Part shown: piece after piece, positions 1 through 5,663 of the stretch
How the letters are laid out: every line of letters starts with the position of its first letter
Position numbering within the stretch: the stretch's first letter is position 1
Assembly (NCBI GenBank): GCA_028284105.1
Contig: JANQSK010000510.1
Location: 1-6,607 of the forward strand
Source: Anaerolineae bacterium
GTDB lineage: Bacteria; Chloroflexota; Anaerolineae; Promineifilales; Promineifilaceae
Length of the DNA stretch: 6,607 nucleotides
Direction of reading: 5' to 3'
Notes under the pieces: generated by a model
Database searches by the model: none
Told to the model about the DNA's origin: nothing
Seen by the model: only the letters and a program-made list of their open reading frames with translations
Program-made: the position numbers and the translations under genes

Positions 1-345
1 GACACGTTCTTGATTTTGGCAACTCCAATAAAGGCCAACAGGCCCGCCAAAGTCATGTAATCCAAGGCTCACGTTCTCAATTCCTATTGCTGTTAAAAAT
101 TGAGAGACAATGTCATTAAAAAACCGGAAACTGTATGATGCATCAATTGGCTTATCCGACTTCCCAAAACCAGGTAAGTCCATTGCAATAACCCGATGTG
201 TTTTGGAGAGATGGGGAATGATATTGCGCCAAAGATAAGATGAAGTGGGCCAACCGTGAAGCAACAAAATTGGAGGGCCATCACCTTCCTCTAAATAGTG
301 AATTGATAAATCGTTTATGGTTATGAAGTGAGATTGGGTTGCCAT
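1..345 (-). CDS. alpha/beta hydrolase, haloalkane dehalogenase/epoxide hydrolase-like (3' part beyond window)
   Basis: Only the first 115 codons are present; the gene runs off the left edge. The visible part is a classic alpha/beta-hydrolase N-terminal half: a strand ending in the oxyanion-hole motif HGWP (residues 30-33), followed by SYLWR, then MDLPGFGKSDKP (about 54-65), and a nucleophile elbow LHDFGGPVG (96-104). An Asp (D98) stands at the nucleophile position. In this superfamily Asp is typical of haloalkane dehalogenases, epoxide hydrolases and fluoroacetate dehalogenases, while esterases and lipases use Ser. That points to one of the Asp-nucleophile groups, but the catalytic His, the acid and the cap domain are outside the window, so the substrate cannot be named. 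No signal peptide is visible, so it is probably cytosolic. The ATG lies one base after the TAA of the DUF3830 gene and has no clear Shine-Dalgarno of its own, so translation is probably coupled. Confidence 0.9.
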   Translation of the reverse strand, partial: MATQSHFITINDLSIHYLEEGDGPPILLLHGWPTSSYLWRNIIPHLSKTHRVIAMDLPGFGKSDKPIDASYSFRFFNDIVSQFLTAIGIENVSLGLHDFGGPVGLYWSCQNQERV

Positions 346-346
346 T

Positions 347-763
347 TTAATTATCTAGGGAGAACGTGATATTTTGAGCACCTTCCCATAATACAAGCTT
401 ACCAAAATCCATTAAATGTTCGTGTCCCTCTACTAGAGACATGAAATGATTTCCTGCTAAAATGCCCATTTTACTTGCGAAAAGGGAGCTTCCATACACA
501 AACAAAAACTCTGTTTCGCTAAACCCACCGGGATAAAACAAAAAATCACCTCTCGACCCGTGGCTCGTGTGGTTTTCAAACCCTACGCCCAAATCAAAAT
601 CACCTAAAGGAATCCAAACGGCTTCACCACTCCAGCGAGAATGAATCACTTTTTGTTGATAGGGTAGCAATCCAAGAAATTTTTCACATGTTTCCGGTGC
701 ATTTTCTTCTTCAAGTTTGCCTTTGAAAATATAAGGTCCCGCTTCAATTTTAATAATCGTCAT
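347..763 (-). CDS. DUF3830 family protein (cyclophilin-like fold)
   Basis: A 138-residue protein that I recognise as DUF3830, a small family usually placed in the cyclophilin-like superfamily and without an established biochemical role. Visible family hallmarks are an early strand followed by APETCEKFLGLLP (22-34), the VIHSRWSGEAVW block (39-50), an EN pair (63-64), a glycine-rich turn with FLFYPGG (74-80), a VYGSSLFASKMG block (89-100) and a closing GAQNITF strand (128-134). The spacing resembles a cyclophilin barrel, though peptidyl-prolyl isomerase activity should not be assumed. The length is normal for the family and there is no signal peptide or membrane segment. It starts 12 nt after the rlmI stop with a strong ribosome-binding site, and its stop codon is one base from the ATG of the hydrolase. 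That arrangement links the pair. In other bacteria DUF3830 genes can sit next to hydrolases or transport genes, but no function follows from this. Confidence 0.85.
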   Translation of the reverse strand: MTIIKIEAGPYIFKGKLEEENAPETCEKFLGLLPYQQKVIHSRWSGEAVWIPLGDFDLGVGFENHTSHGSRGDFLFYPGGFSETEFLFVYGSSLFASKMGILAGNHFMSLVEGHEHLMDFGKLVLWEGAQNITFSLDN

Positions 764-768
764 TCATT

Positions 769-774
769 CCTCCT
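769..774 (-). promoter_or_regulatory. ribosome-binding site of the DUF3830 gene
   Basis: On the minus strand a perfect AGGAGG lies 5 nt before the ATG at 763. It begins directly after the rlmI stop codon (TAA at 778-776, then C). A second, out-of-frame ATG at 767-765 lies between the site and the real start. The strong site supports independent initiation of DUF3830 in addition to any coupling to rlmI. Confidence 0.85.
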
Positions 775-775
775 G

Positions 776-1984
776 TTAAATCACTCTGAGTAAAAAGCCT
801 TTCAAATAGGCAGATTCAGGCACTGTGATCGCTGTAGGATGGTCAGGGGCATGGTTGAATTGTTGAACAATTTGTACCTGACGTTGCGCATCAACTGCCG
901 CCCCAAAAAGCACCTTTTGAAAGAGGTCCTGACTGATAAGGCCTGAACAAGAGAATGTTGCCAGCAGTCCTCCTGGTTCTAAAAGTCGAAACGCTAACCA
1001 ATTTAAATCTTTGTATCCTCTGCAGGCACCGTCAATATCTTTTTGACTTTTGGCAAATTTGGGAGGATCTAAAATGATCATATCAAATTGTTCATTTTGA
1101 TCTCGGAAATATCGTAATATTTCGAATGCATCCCCGGCTAAATATTCGTCTTCTGATCTTTCCCAACCATTTAAAGCAACATTTGTTTCTGCTTGTTCTA
1201 ATGCCTCAATTGAGCTGTCGATATTTGTGATTTTCTTGGCACCATTCTTGATAGCAAAGAGCCCAAAGCCACCAGTATATGAAAATACATTGAGGATGTT
1301 TTTGCCCTCAACGAGATGTGGTTGTGAAACGGCCGTTCTGTTTTCTCGCTGGTCTAAATAAAAGCCAGTTTTTTGACCATTGAGCAAGTCAACACCAAAT
1401 TTGACCCCATTTTCAATAATTGTAAATGAATCAGGAGGGGCTTTCCCGTATAGAATACCTGTTGTTTTGGGCAATCCCTCTCGTTTACGAGCATAAGCAT
1501 CTGACCGCTCAATAATGCCATTAGGATGACAGAGCTCTGCCAGGATTTTTGAAATTTGCTCTTTTCGCACGTCAATGCCTGTTGTGAGGCATTGCATCAC
1601 AAGATAGTCACCATATTGATCAACAATCAGTCCGGGTAGAAAATCAGATTCTCCGTTGATTAGTCGATAGGCGTTTGTTTGGCTACTAAAGTGTAACTGT
1701 TGGCGATGTTCGATGGCAGATTGAATTCTACTTTTCCAAAATACCTCGTCTATAATTTCATGATTGTCCCATGACAGAATACGACAGCGGATTTGAGAAA
1801 TTCGGTTGTAATAGGCAGTTGCTAAAAAGTTTTGTTTGAAATCAACAATGCGGACCAGTCCACCTTGTTCTGGGTCACCGTCTCTTTTATGTATAGCTCC
1901 AGAAAATATCCAAGGGTGTTTGTTTTTTACTGGCTTCTCCCGCCCTTTTTTTAACGTAATAGTGATTATTGGGGTGTTATTCAT
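776..1984 (-). CDS. rlmI: 23S rRNA (cytosine-5) methyltransferase RlmI-like, class I SAM-dependent
   Basis: A 402-residue protein of the COG1092/RlmI family (E. coli RlmI is about 396 aa), which uses S-adenosylmethionine to make 5-methylcytosine in 23S rRNA, at C1962 in E. coli. An N-terminal PUA-like RNA-binding region comes first (about 8-75, with KNKHPWIFSGAI). It is followed by a central EEHEA-type region with the family motif GESDFLPGLIVDQYGDYLVMQ (111-131), and then the Rossmann methyltransferase domain. That domain shows QKTGFYLDQREN (204-215), the SAM-binding LNVFSYTGGFG (231-241), an acidic ribose-binding position D256, the DPPKF motif (306-310) and FSCS (344-347), which holds the cysteine expected at the catalytic position. 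All key motifs are intact. The start is the only plausible ATG, 27 nt after the muramidase stop, but no good Shine-Dalgarno is visible in that AT-rich gap. The exact target base in this organism is inferred from homology only. Confidence 0.93.
   Translation of the reverse strand: MNNTPIITITLKKGREKPVKNKHPWIFSGAIHKRDGDPEQGGLVRIVDFKQNFLATAYYNRISQIRCRILSWDNHEIIDEVFWKSRIQSAIEHRQQLHFSSQTNAYRLINGESDFLPGLIVDQYGDYLVMQCLTTGIDVRKEQISKILAELCHPNGIIERSDAYARKREGLPKTTGILYGKAPPDSFTIIENGVKFGVDLLNGQKTGFYLDQRENRTAVSQPHLVEGKNILNVFSYTGGFGLFAIKNGAKKITNIDSSIEALEQAETNVALNGWERSEDEYLAGDAFEILRYFRDQNEQFDMIILDPPKFAKSQKDIDGACRGYKDLNWLAFRLLEPGGLLATFSCSGLISQDLFQKVLFGAAVDAQRQVQIVQQFNHAPDHPTAITVPESAYLKGFLLRVI
1328..1337. repeat. 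iterated palindrome copy 1 (AACGGCCGTT)
   Basis: A perfect 10-bp palindrome inside rlmI. On the coding strand it reads in the frame ACG GCC GTT and encodes Thr-Ala-Val (residues 217-219). It is one of six copies in the window. Confidence 0.85.
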
Positions 1985-2011
1985 AAATTAATTGATGTGT
2001 GCCTAATTTCG

Positions 2012-3421
2012 TTATTTCATTCTTAGCCGCACAAACCCATCGTACAAGGCTTGAATGATTGAGCCATATCGAGAAGCGTTGCTTGGGCCATTGTAGAGAG
2101 AAGCAAATGTTTCAAAGTCCTGCCGCTTTAAAGCCGTCATCTTTCTGCTTTCTGAGCCTGGACCCTTCACGAAGTCAAAAAAGCCGATAATTTGATTTGA
2201 TTCACTCTCACTAAATGAATTAAACATGTCGAGAACGGATTCAAACCCTACCGTGTGATGATTAAAGCCCATAATTTGTGGAGCACCCATGCTGATAGAC
2301 AGTTTGGCAGCGACTTCATCTAGCATGGTCGCAAACGTAAAAGCTTCCCATTCAGTGTCCTGATTTCCATGAAAAGATTTAAATTCCACAGAGGTGTTGG
2401 GCCGCCATTTGTGCCCTTGCCATATCATTCGGCTGCTATATTGAAAATGTTGATTAAACGTATCGGGATTAAATTTACCCCATTTGTTCCAAAAGATGTG
2501 GTTTTCGAAGCGGATAACCATACGGCCGTTTCTGAAAGCGTCGCCCCCTGATTCTGCTACAAAGACAGCGACAGCCACACCGGGGTCAATGCCTAAACGA
2601 CTCGCTAATGCAGAAAATAACCCGCCATAACGATTCCACGTGTTTGCAATCAATTTCTCAGAGTTGGTCATAGAGGATGAAATTGCAATTTTTTCATCAT
2701 CGGCAGGGGAATGGGGGGTATCTTCTAATCCAGGGAGCTCACCATCATCACCTCGATCGATAAATCCATCTCCACTTGATTCATCGTCAAGCTTGATAAA
2801 TCCACTATGCACATACCCATCTTGCCGTAGCGCATTGACTTTGAACCAAACCCCTTCAGTTTGAAGAATGGCTACCTTTGTGTTTAAAGGCAATTCAAGC
2901 AATATACGGTCACTTGTCGATGGACCCGCACGTAAGTTGAGAATATCAATTGTTCGGCCTGATTTAGTTGTGATAGGAATGGGTTGAATTGTTTTGTCAG
3001 GCATTTGTTGAGGTGCATTTTCAACATCAACAAAATCAGCAGAGACAAAGCCCTGTTGTCCACTAACATCGACCTTGTACCATGAGCCCCACTGCTCTAA
3101 CAGATTTACGGCCGTTCCTTTTCGCAGGAGGCGTCGAATGGCATATTGTTGTCCAGGACCCATCCGTAAGTTAATCGATGCCGTCGTTTTTCCTTTTGTT
3201 CCTGGAGGGGCTGCAGGAATCATAATCGAGCTGGATTCATCTAGAGTGACGTAATCTTCATGAACGAAACCTGTTTGGCCATTATAGGAAACGTTGTACC
3301 AGTTACCTTCTTTGGCTTTAATTTCTAATGTAGCAAATGCTGGCAGCACCAATACAACACTGCTATTGGTATTTGCTGCGGAACGTAGATTTAATGCGGT
3401 CGTTGTTCTTCCTGAACTCAT
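2012..3421 (-). CDS. triple-SH3b domain N-acetylmuramidase (DUF3380-type lysozyme)
   Basis: A 469-residue modular cell-wall hydrolase. Three bacterial SH3 repeats come first (about 5-60, 78-134 and 154-211), each with an NLR(S/M/A) start, a central W(Y/F)xV and a terminal GxVxxxxxxL-type strand; such repeats usually bind peptidoglycan. An acidic linker (about 212-245) follows, then a C-terminal domain (about 250-466) that I recognise as the N-acetylmuramidase family PF11860/DUF3380. In that domain VAESGG contains the probable catalytic Glu (E290), IRFENHIF follows at 303-310, and SMGAPQIMGFN lies at 377-387. It would cleave the MurNAc-GlcNAc bond of peptidoglycan. Oddly, there is no signal peptide: the first SH3b begins at about residue 5. 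An in-frame TGA lies 30 nt upstream with no better start between, so the ATG at 3421 stands. AGGA lies about 9 nt before it and overlaps the mogA stop. Export must use another route, or the protein acts on lysis like a phage endolysin. Confidence 0.88.
   Translation of the reverse strand: MSSGRTTTALNLRSAANTNSSVVLVLPAFATLEIKAKEGNWYNVSYNGQTGFVHEDYVTLDESSSIMIPAAPPGTKGKTTASINLRMGPGQQYAIRRLLRKGTAVNLLEQWGSWYKVDVSGQQGFVSADFVDVENAPQQMPDKTIQPIPITTKSGRTIDILNLRAGPSTSDRILLELPLNTKVAILQTEGVWFKVNALRQDGYVHSGFIKLDDESSGDGFIDRGDDGELPGLEDTPHSPADDEKIAISSSMTNSEKLIANTWNRYGGLFSALASRLGIDPGVAVAVFVAESGGDAFRNGRMVIRFENHIFWNKWGKFNPDTFNQHFQYSSRMIWQGHKWRPNTSVEFKSFHGNQDTEWEAFTFATMLDEVAAKLSISMGAPQIMGFNHHTVGFESVLDMFNSFSESESNQIIGFFDFVKGPGSESRKMTALKRQDFETFASLYNGPSNASRYGSIIQALYDGFVRLRMK
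2521..2530. repeat. iterated palindrome copy 2 (TACGGCCGTT)
   Basis: The 8-bp core ACGGCCGT with outer bases T/T, so the symmetry breaks only at the outermost pair. It lies in the catalytic domain of the muramidase. Here the coding frame is AAC GGC CGT (Asn-Gly-Arg, residues 298-300), unlike the Thr-Ala-Val frame of the other coding copies. Confidence 0.85.
3107..3116. repeat. iterated palindrome copy 3 (TACGGCCGTT)
   Basis: The 8-bp core ACGGCCGT in the second SH3b repeat of the muramidase. The coding strand reads ACG GCC GTA, which is Thr-Ala-Val (residues 103-105). Confidence 0.85.
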
Positions 3422-3429
3422 TTTAATTC

Positions 3430-3927
3430 CTAAACTGATCGATGTTGTTGCTCACTGTCTTGGGCATCAACTAACAAATCTAATGCATGAGGTAAAACGG
3501 GTAACAAAAATTCTAAATTTTCTCGTACCGCTTTTGGATTTCCTGGCATATTGATAATGAGGGTTTGTTGTCGAATTCCCGCCACGGCCCTTGATAACAT
3601 CGCGTGTTTGGTGATTTTTAAGCTGTCCATCCGAACAGCTTCAGCTAATCCAGGTGCTTCACGTTCAATCACTTTCTTCGTTGCTTCTGGCGTAATATCA
3701 CGTGGAGAAAATCCTGTTCCTCCTGAGGTCAAAAGCAAATTGACGCCTTCATCGCACCAACGTATCAAAGTTTCTACAATGATATCCAGTTCGTCTGGCA
3801 CAATTTGGGTATGTGTAATTGCCCAATTTGTTTCACTATTTAGTTTTTCTTTAATAAGGGGGGCACTTTTATCTTCGTACTCTCCGCGAGATCCTCGGTC
3901 ACTGATTATTAGGATTCCGACATTCAT
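3430..3927 (-). CDS. mogA: MogA/MoaB family molybdenum cofactor biosynthesis protein
   Basis: A 165-residue protein of the MoCF-biosynthesis fold. MogA adenylylates molybdopterin before molybdate insertion, and E. coli MoaB is a close paralogue without clear function there. The N-terminus VGILIISDRGSRGEYEDKSAP (3-23) is typical, as are the nucleotide/pterin-binding loop LLTSGGTGFSPRDITPEAT (65-83), the LSRAVAGIR segment (111-119) and LIINMPGNPKAV (123-134). All signature residues are present and the length fits either MogA or MoaB. The symbol is therefore the best guess, not a certainty. It is soluble and cytosolic. No other molybdenum-cofactor gene is in the window. The ATG is only 3 nt past the TAG of the response-regulator gene, in the same frame, and there is no Shine-Dalgarno, so translation probably depends on re-initiation. 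The gene ends 8 nt before the muramidase start. Confidence 0.9.
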   Translation of the reverse strand: MNVGILIISDRGSRGEYEDKSAPLIKEKLNSETNWAITHTQIVPDELDIIVETLIRWCDEGVNLLLTSGGTGFSPRDITPEATKKVIEREAPGLAEAVRMDSLKITKHAMLSRAVAGIRQQTLIINMPGNPKAVRENLEFLLPVLPHALDLLVDAQDSEQQHRSV

Positions 3928-3930
3928 AGG

Positions 3931-4293
3931 CTATGATAAAAGTTCATTTAATGTTGTAGAAAGTACATCTGGTGAGTAAGGTTTTAATAAAAATGTAGAA
4001 GCGCCACGCTCAATTGACTCATCTTCTCGTCGATAATCACCCGAAGTCATGATGACAACGCAATCTGATTTTGCTTCTGTTTCTGATTTTCTGATCTTTG
4101 TGAGTAAATCAAGTCCATTTGCACCACGGGCAAGATTGATGTCAACCACATAGGCACTTATATCTTCAGATGTGGCTTCAAGGGCTTGGGGGATATCCGC
4201 ACAGCTGTGAACGGTAAAACCATCTAGTTCGAGAAGCATTTTTAATAAACCAGCGTTGGTTGGATCGTCGTCAACTACAATTACACTACTCAT
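3931..4293 (-). CDS. single-domain response regulator (receiver only, CheY-like)
   Basis: A 120-residue stand-alone receiver domain with no output domain. The acidic pocket VVDDD (6-10) opens the protein, the phospho-acceptor is D51 in VVDINL, the switch Thr/Ser lies in IMTSGD (T83/S84), and the conserved Lys is K104 in LLKPYSP. All residues needed for phosphorylation are present, so it should be a working phospho-acceptor that signals by protein contact. No histidine kinase is in the window, so its partner is unknown. The start has AAGG 5 nt before the ATG; a nearer upstream ATG at 4297-4295 is out of frame. It lies 27 nt after the YtxH-like gene. Its stop codon is followed in the same reading frame by CCT and then the ATG of mogA. 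A single amber read-through would give a receiver-MogA fusion. Confidence 0.92.
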   Translation of the reverse strand: MSSVIVVDDDPTNAGLLKMLLELDGFTVHSCADIPQALEATSEDISAYVVDINLARGANGLDLLTKIRKSETEAKSDCVVIMTSGDYRREDESIERGASTFLLKPYSPDVLSTTLNELLS

Positions 4294-4320
4294 ACATACC
4301 TTGTTGGGACTGGGTGTTTT

Positions 4321-4542
4321 CTAAGAGCCTCGTCCTAATGAAGCGATTCCACGGACAACGCCAATAACACTGACACCTGCTTTGATGAGGTCATTTGTTG
4401 AAATTTGTGGTGGGCCACCTTCAGTTTCTTCCGCATTTTTTGCTAAAAGATAGGCAGCCCCGAGGCCAACAACTGCACCAACGGCCGTTCCCATAACTAA
4501 AAACTTGTTTTTCCAATTTGGATCTTGTTCAATTTGCGACAT
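4321..4542 (-). CDS. small one-TM membrane protein, YtxH-like
   Basis: A 73-residue protein. After a short polar N-terminus (about 1-13) there is one hydrophobic, glycine/alanine-rich segment (about 14-34, FLVMGTAVGAVVGLGAAYLLA) of the kind found in YtxH-like proteins, followed by a polar stretch and a second, weaker amphipathic/hydrophobic helix (about 51-66). The function is unknown. I chose the ATG at 4542 over an in-frame ATG at 4593. The former has a perfect GAGGAG 7 nt upstream, while the latter would overlap the preceding gene by 47 nt and add a polar extension without membrane character. The preceding gene stops 4 nt upstream, so the two membrane proteins are very likely translated together and may interact. 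The palindrome copy at 4480-4489 encodes the TAV inside the membrane helix. Confidence 0.75.
   Translation of the reverse strand: MSQIEQDPNWKNKFLVMGTAVGAVVGLGAAYLLAKNAEETEGGPPQISTNDLIKAGVSVIGVVRGIASLGRGS
4480..4489. repeat. iterated palindrome copy 4 (AACGGCCGTT)
   Basis: A perfect 10-bp palindrome in the YtxH-like gene. The coding frame is ACG GCC GTT, Thr-Ala-Val (residues 19-21), in the transmembrane helix. Confidence 0.85.
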
Positions 4543-4546
4543 TTCG

Positions 4547-5065
4547 TCACTCCTCAATTGACTTGTTCCATAGCTTTTGTATTGCACGTTCAATCGATTC
4601 TAGCCGAGCATTGATCTGAATGATGGGTGGTGCAATCTTAGAAAGAATGTCCTGTAACTTGGCTAAAAGAGTATCACTTCTTTGTTCGATTTGCCATGTA
4701 TATTTTTGTATCAAAATGCCGTGCTCATCTTGGGGGTGTTCGGCTTTCTTTTTGCGCTGTTGATAAAGCCAATAGATGAGTCCACCTAATGCAATAGGCC
4801 CTAATAAACCGATGAGCACGATGGGCAACAATATGAGTATGAGTATGAGGTCTGCAAGCCCTGAAACGGCCGTTAACGTCGATTCTGCTCGTTCACCAAA
4901 AGTGATCCAGACTAGAAATCCCATAACACCCAAAACAATGAGCGTTCCAAGGGCGATAGGTAAATAAACATATAGCATATTAAATCGCTTTAATGCTTTT
5001 TCCCGATCAAGCTGGATGGAAGTGGGTTCAAATGTAGGTGATTGATTAGACGAATATTCACTCAT
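4547..5065 (-). CDS. two-TM membrane protein of unknown function
   Basis: A 172-residue protein that I do not recognise as a named family. A polar N-terminus (1-30) leads to TM1 (about 31-55, LYVYLPIALGTLIVLGVMGFLVWIT), a short loop, and a long TM2 (about 72-100, rich in Leu/Ile). A basic stop-transfer patch follows (QQRKKK, 102-107), then a C-terminal helical region (about 115-168) with heptad-like hydrophobic spacing that could be a coiled coil. The positive patch suggests that the N- and C-termini face the cytoplasm. It is probably the first gene of the eight-gene unit: upstream is a 112-bp gap with an inverted repeat and a promoter candidate. Its last codons (GAG GAG TGA) form the ribosome-binding site of the next membrane gene. 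No Shine-Dalgarno is visible before its own ATG. It could serve as a membrane anchor or scaffold, but nothing in the sequence decides this. Confidence 0.82.
   Translation of the reverse strand: MSEYSSNQSPTFEPTSIQLDREKALKRFNMLYVYLPIALGTLIVLGVMGFLVWITFGERAESTLTAVSGLADLILILILLPIVLIGLLGPIALGGLIYWLYQQRKKKAEHPQDEHGILIQKYTWQIEQRSDTLLAKLQDILSKIAPPIIQINARLESIERAIQKLWNKSIEE
4550..4555 (-). promoter_or_regulatory. ribosome-binding site deciding the YtxH-like start
   Basis: GAGGAG on the minus strand, 7 nt before the ATG at 4542. It coincides with the last two sense codons (Glu-Glu) of the two-TM gene. It favours the 73-residue start over the longer in-frame alternative. Confidence 0.8.
4832..4849. repeat. 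three tandem TATGAG hexamers
   Basis: Three perfect 6-bp units in the region coding for TM2 of the two-TM protein. On the coding strand each unit contributes one Leu-Ile pair (LILILIL around residues 73-79). Slippage would change the helix by two residues without breaking the frame. Confidence 0.8.
4865..4874. repeat. iterated palindrome copy 5 (AACGGCCGTT)
   Basis: A perfect 10-bp palindrome in the two-TM gene. The coding frame is ACG GCC GTT, Thr-Ala-Val (residues 65-67), in the loop between the membrane helices. Confidence 0.85.
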
Positions 5066-5089
5066 AAAAATTGACCAATAGTGACATAG

Positions 5090-5117
5090 ATTCTAACACA
5101 AACAATGGGGATGTGAC
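5090..5117 (-). promoter_or_regulatory. weak promoter candidate for the eight-gene unit
   Basis: On the minus strand a TAGAAT (5095-5090, one mismatch to the -10 consensus) is preceded by GTCACA (5117-5112, four of six to the -35 consensus) at 16-bp spacing. A start near 5083 would leave a leader of about 17 nt before the ATG at 5065. The -35 hexamer lies inside one arm of the 12-bp inverted repeat, so a regulator bound there could block it. This was found by eye and is weak evidence. Confidence 0.25.
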
Positions 5118-5164
5118 TGCCTAAATCTTAATAACATCATGATAAAATTTTTGGCAGTCACATC
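5110..5164. repeat. perfect 12-bp inverted repeat between osmC-like and two-TM genes
   Basis: GATGTGACTGCC (5110-5121) and GGCAGTCACATC (5153-5164) are exact reverse complements separated by 31 bp of AT-rich sequence, whose middle holds a smaller palindrome, ATCATGAT (5136-5143). In RNA it would fold into a 12-bp stem with a large loop. No T-tract follows on the minus strand, so it is not a standard intrinsic terminator. It could be a pair of half-sites for a DNA-binding protein, a transcript-processing hairpin at the end of the OsmC message, or the ends of a tiny mobile repeat. The choice is open. Confidence 0.7.
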
Positions 5165-5177
5165 GAATGATTCAATT

Positions 5178-5609
5178 TTACTCTTCTATTGTAAAGCTGT
5201 GCGTGATCGTTGCTACACCTCTAATTGTGGCTGCAACTGAACAATACTTCTCTTCTGAAAGCTCAATTGCTCTTTCGACTTTCTTTGGATCAAGATCGTC
5301 ACCTTTCAAGGTATAGGTCATATGAATGTCAGTAAATTGATACGGTGGTTCGGGAGCTTGGTCTCCATTAACGTGTACGTATAAATTGTGTAGTGTTTGT
5401 CGTTGGCGTCCTAAAATCATGACGACATCGTAGGCTGAGCATGAGGCTAAGCTAATCAAAAGCAAATCTGAAGGTTTTAAACCTTTCCATTCTTGCCAAT
5501 CTGGATTGTCATCTGGCCATGAGCCTGAAAGCACTACGTGCCCAAAGCTATCACGCCCAATAAACATTTGACTTCCTTCACCAGCCCATTTAACTGCAAT
5601 ATCTCCCAT
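5178..5609 (-). CDS. OsmC family protein (peroxiredoxin-like)
   Basis: A 143-residue protein of the OsmC/Ohr superfamily, whose better-known members reduce organic hydroperoxides with two cysteines. C57 lies in ISLASCSAYDVV (52-63), at the start of the central helix where the peroxidatic Cys is expected. C123 lies in EEKYCSVAATI (119-129), at the position of the second Cys. GLKPSDLLL (43-51) is the usual lead-in to the helix. Both cysteines are intact, so thiol peroxidase activity is plausible, but this YhfA/OsmC-like branch is broad and the substrate is unknown. The protein is soluble with no signal peptide. The ATG has a strong AAGGAG 8 nt upstream. It sits 68 nt after the small cysteine-containing membrane gene, in a gap with the 14-bp palindrome, and is followed by the 12-bp inverted repeat. 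Confidence 0.9.
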   Translation of the reverse strand: MGDIAVKWAGEGSQMFIGRDSFGHVVLSGSWPDDNPDWQEWKGLKPSDLLLISLASCSAYDVVMILGRQRQTLHNLYVHVNGDQAPEPPYQFTDIHMTYTLKGDDLDPKKVERAIELSEEKYCSVAATIRGVATITHSFTIEE

Positions 5610-5663
5610 TTTGAAATCTCCTTGATTAGATGAAATGTAATTTTGTGTTGTTGACCAGAGTAT

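Noticed and set aside
1985..2011. AAATTA/TAATTT inverted repeat in the gap before rlmI
   Set aside because: A 6-bp AT-only match is expected by chance in AT-rich intergenic DNA.
2369..2864. Plus-strand open frames opposite the muramidase gene
   Set aside because: They are antisense to a well-recognised gene, have no family resemblance and no ribosome-binding site.
3551..3979. 142-codon plus-strand open frame opposite mogA
   Set aside because: It is antisense to the conserved mogA gene, shows low-complexity Ser/Ile composition and has no recognisable domain.
4543..4593. Longer start (ATG at 4593) for the YtxH-like gene
   Set aside because: It would overlap the preceding gene by 47 nt, add a polar stretch and ignore the GAGGAG placed 7 nt before the ATG at 4542.
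5110..5164. The 12-bp inverted repeat as an intrinsic terminator of the OsmC gene
   Set aside because: The 31-nt loop is too large and no T-tract follows on the minus strand.
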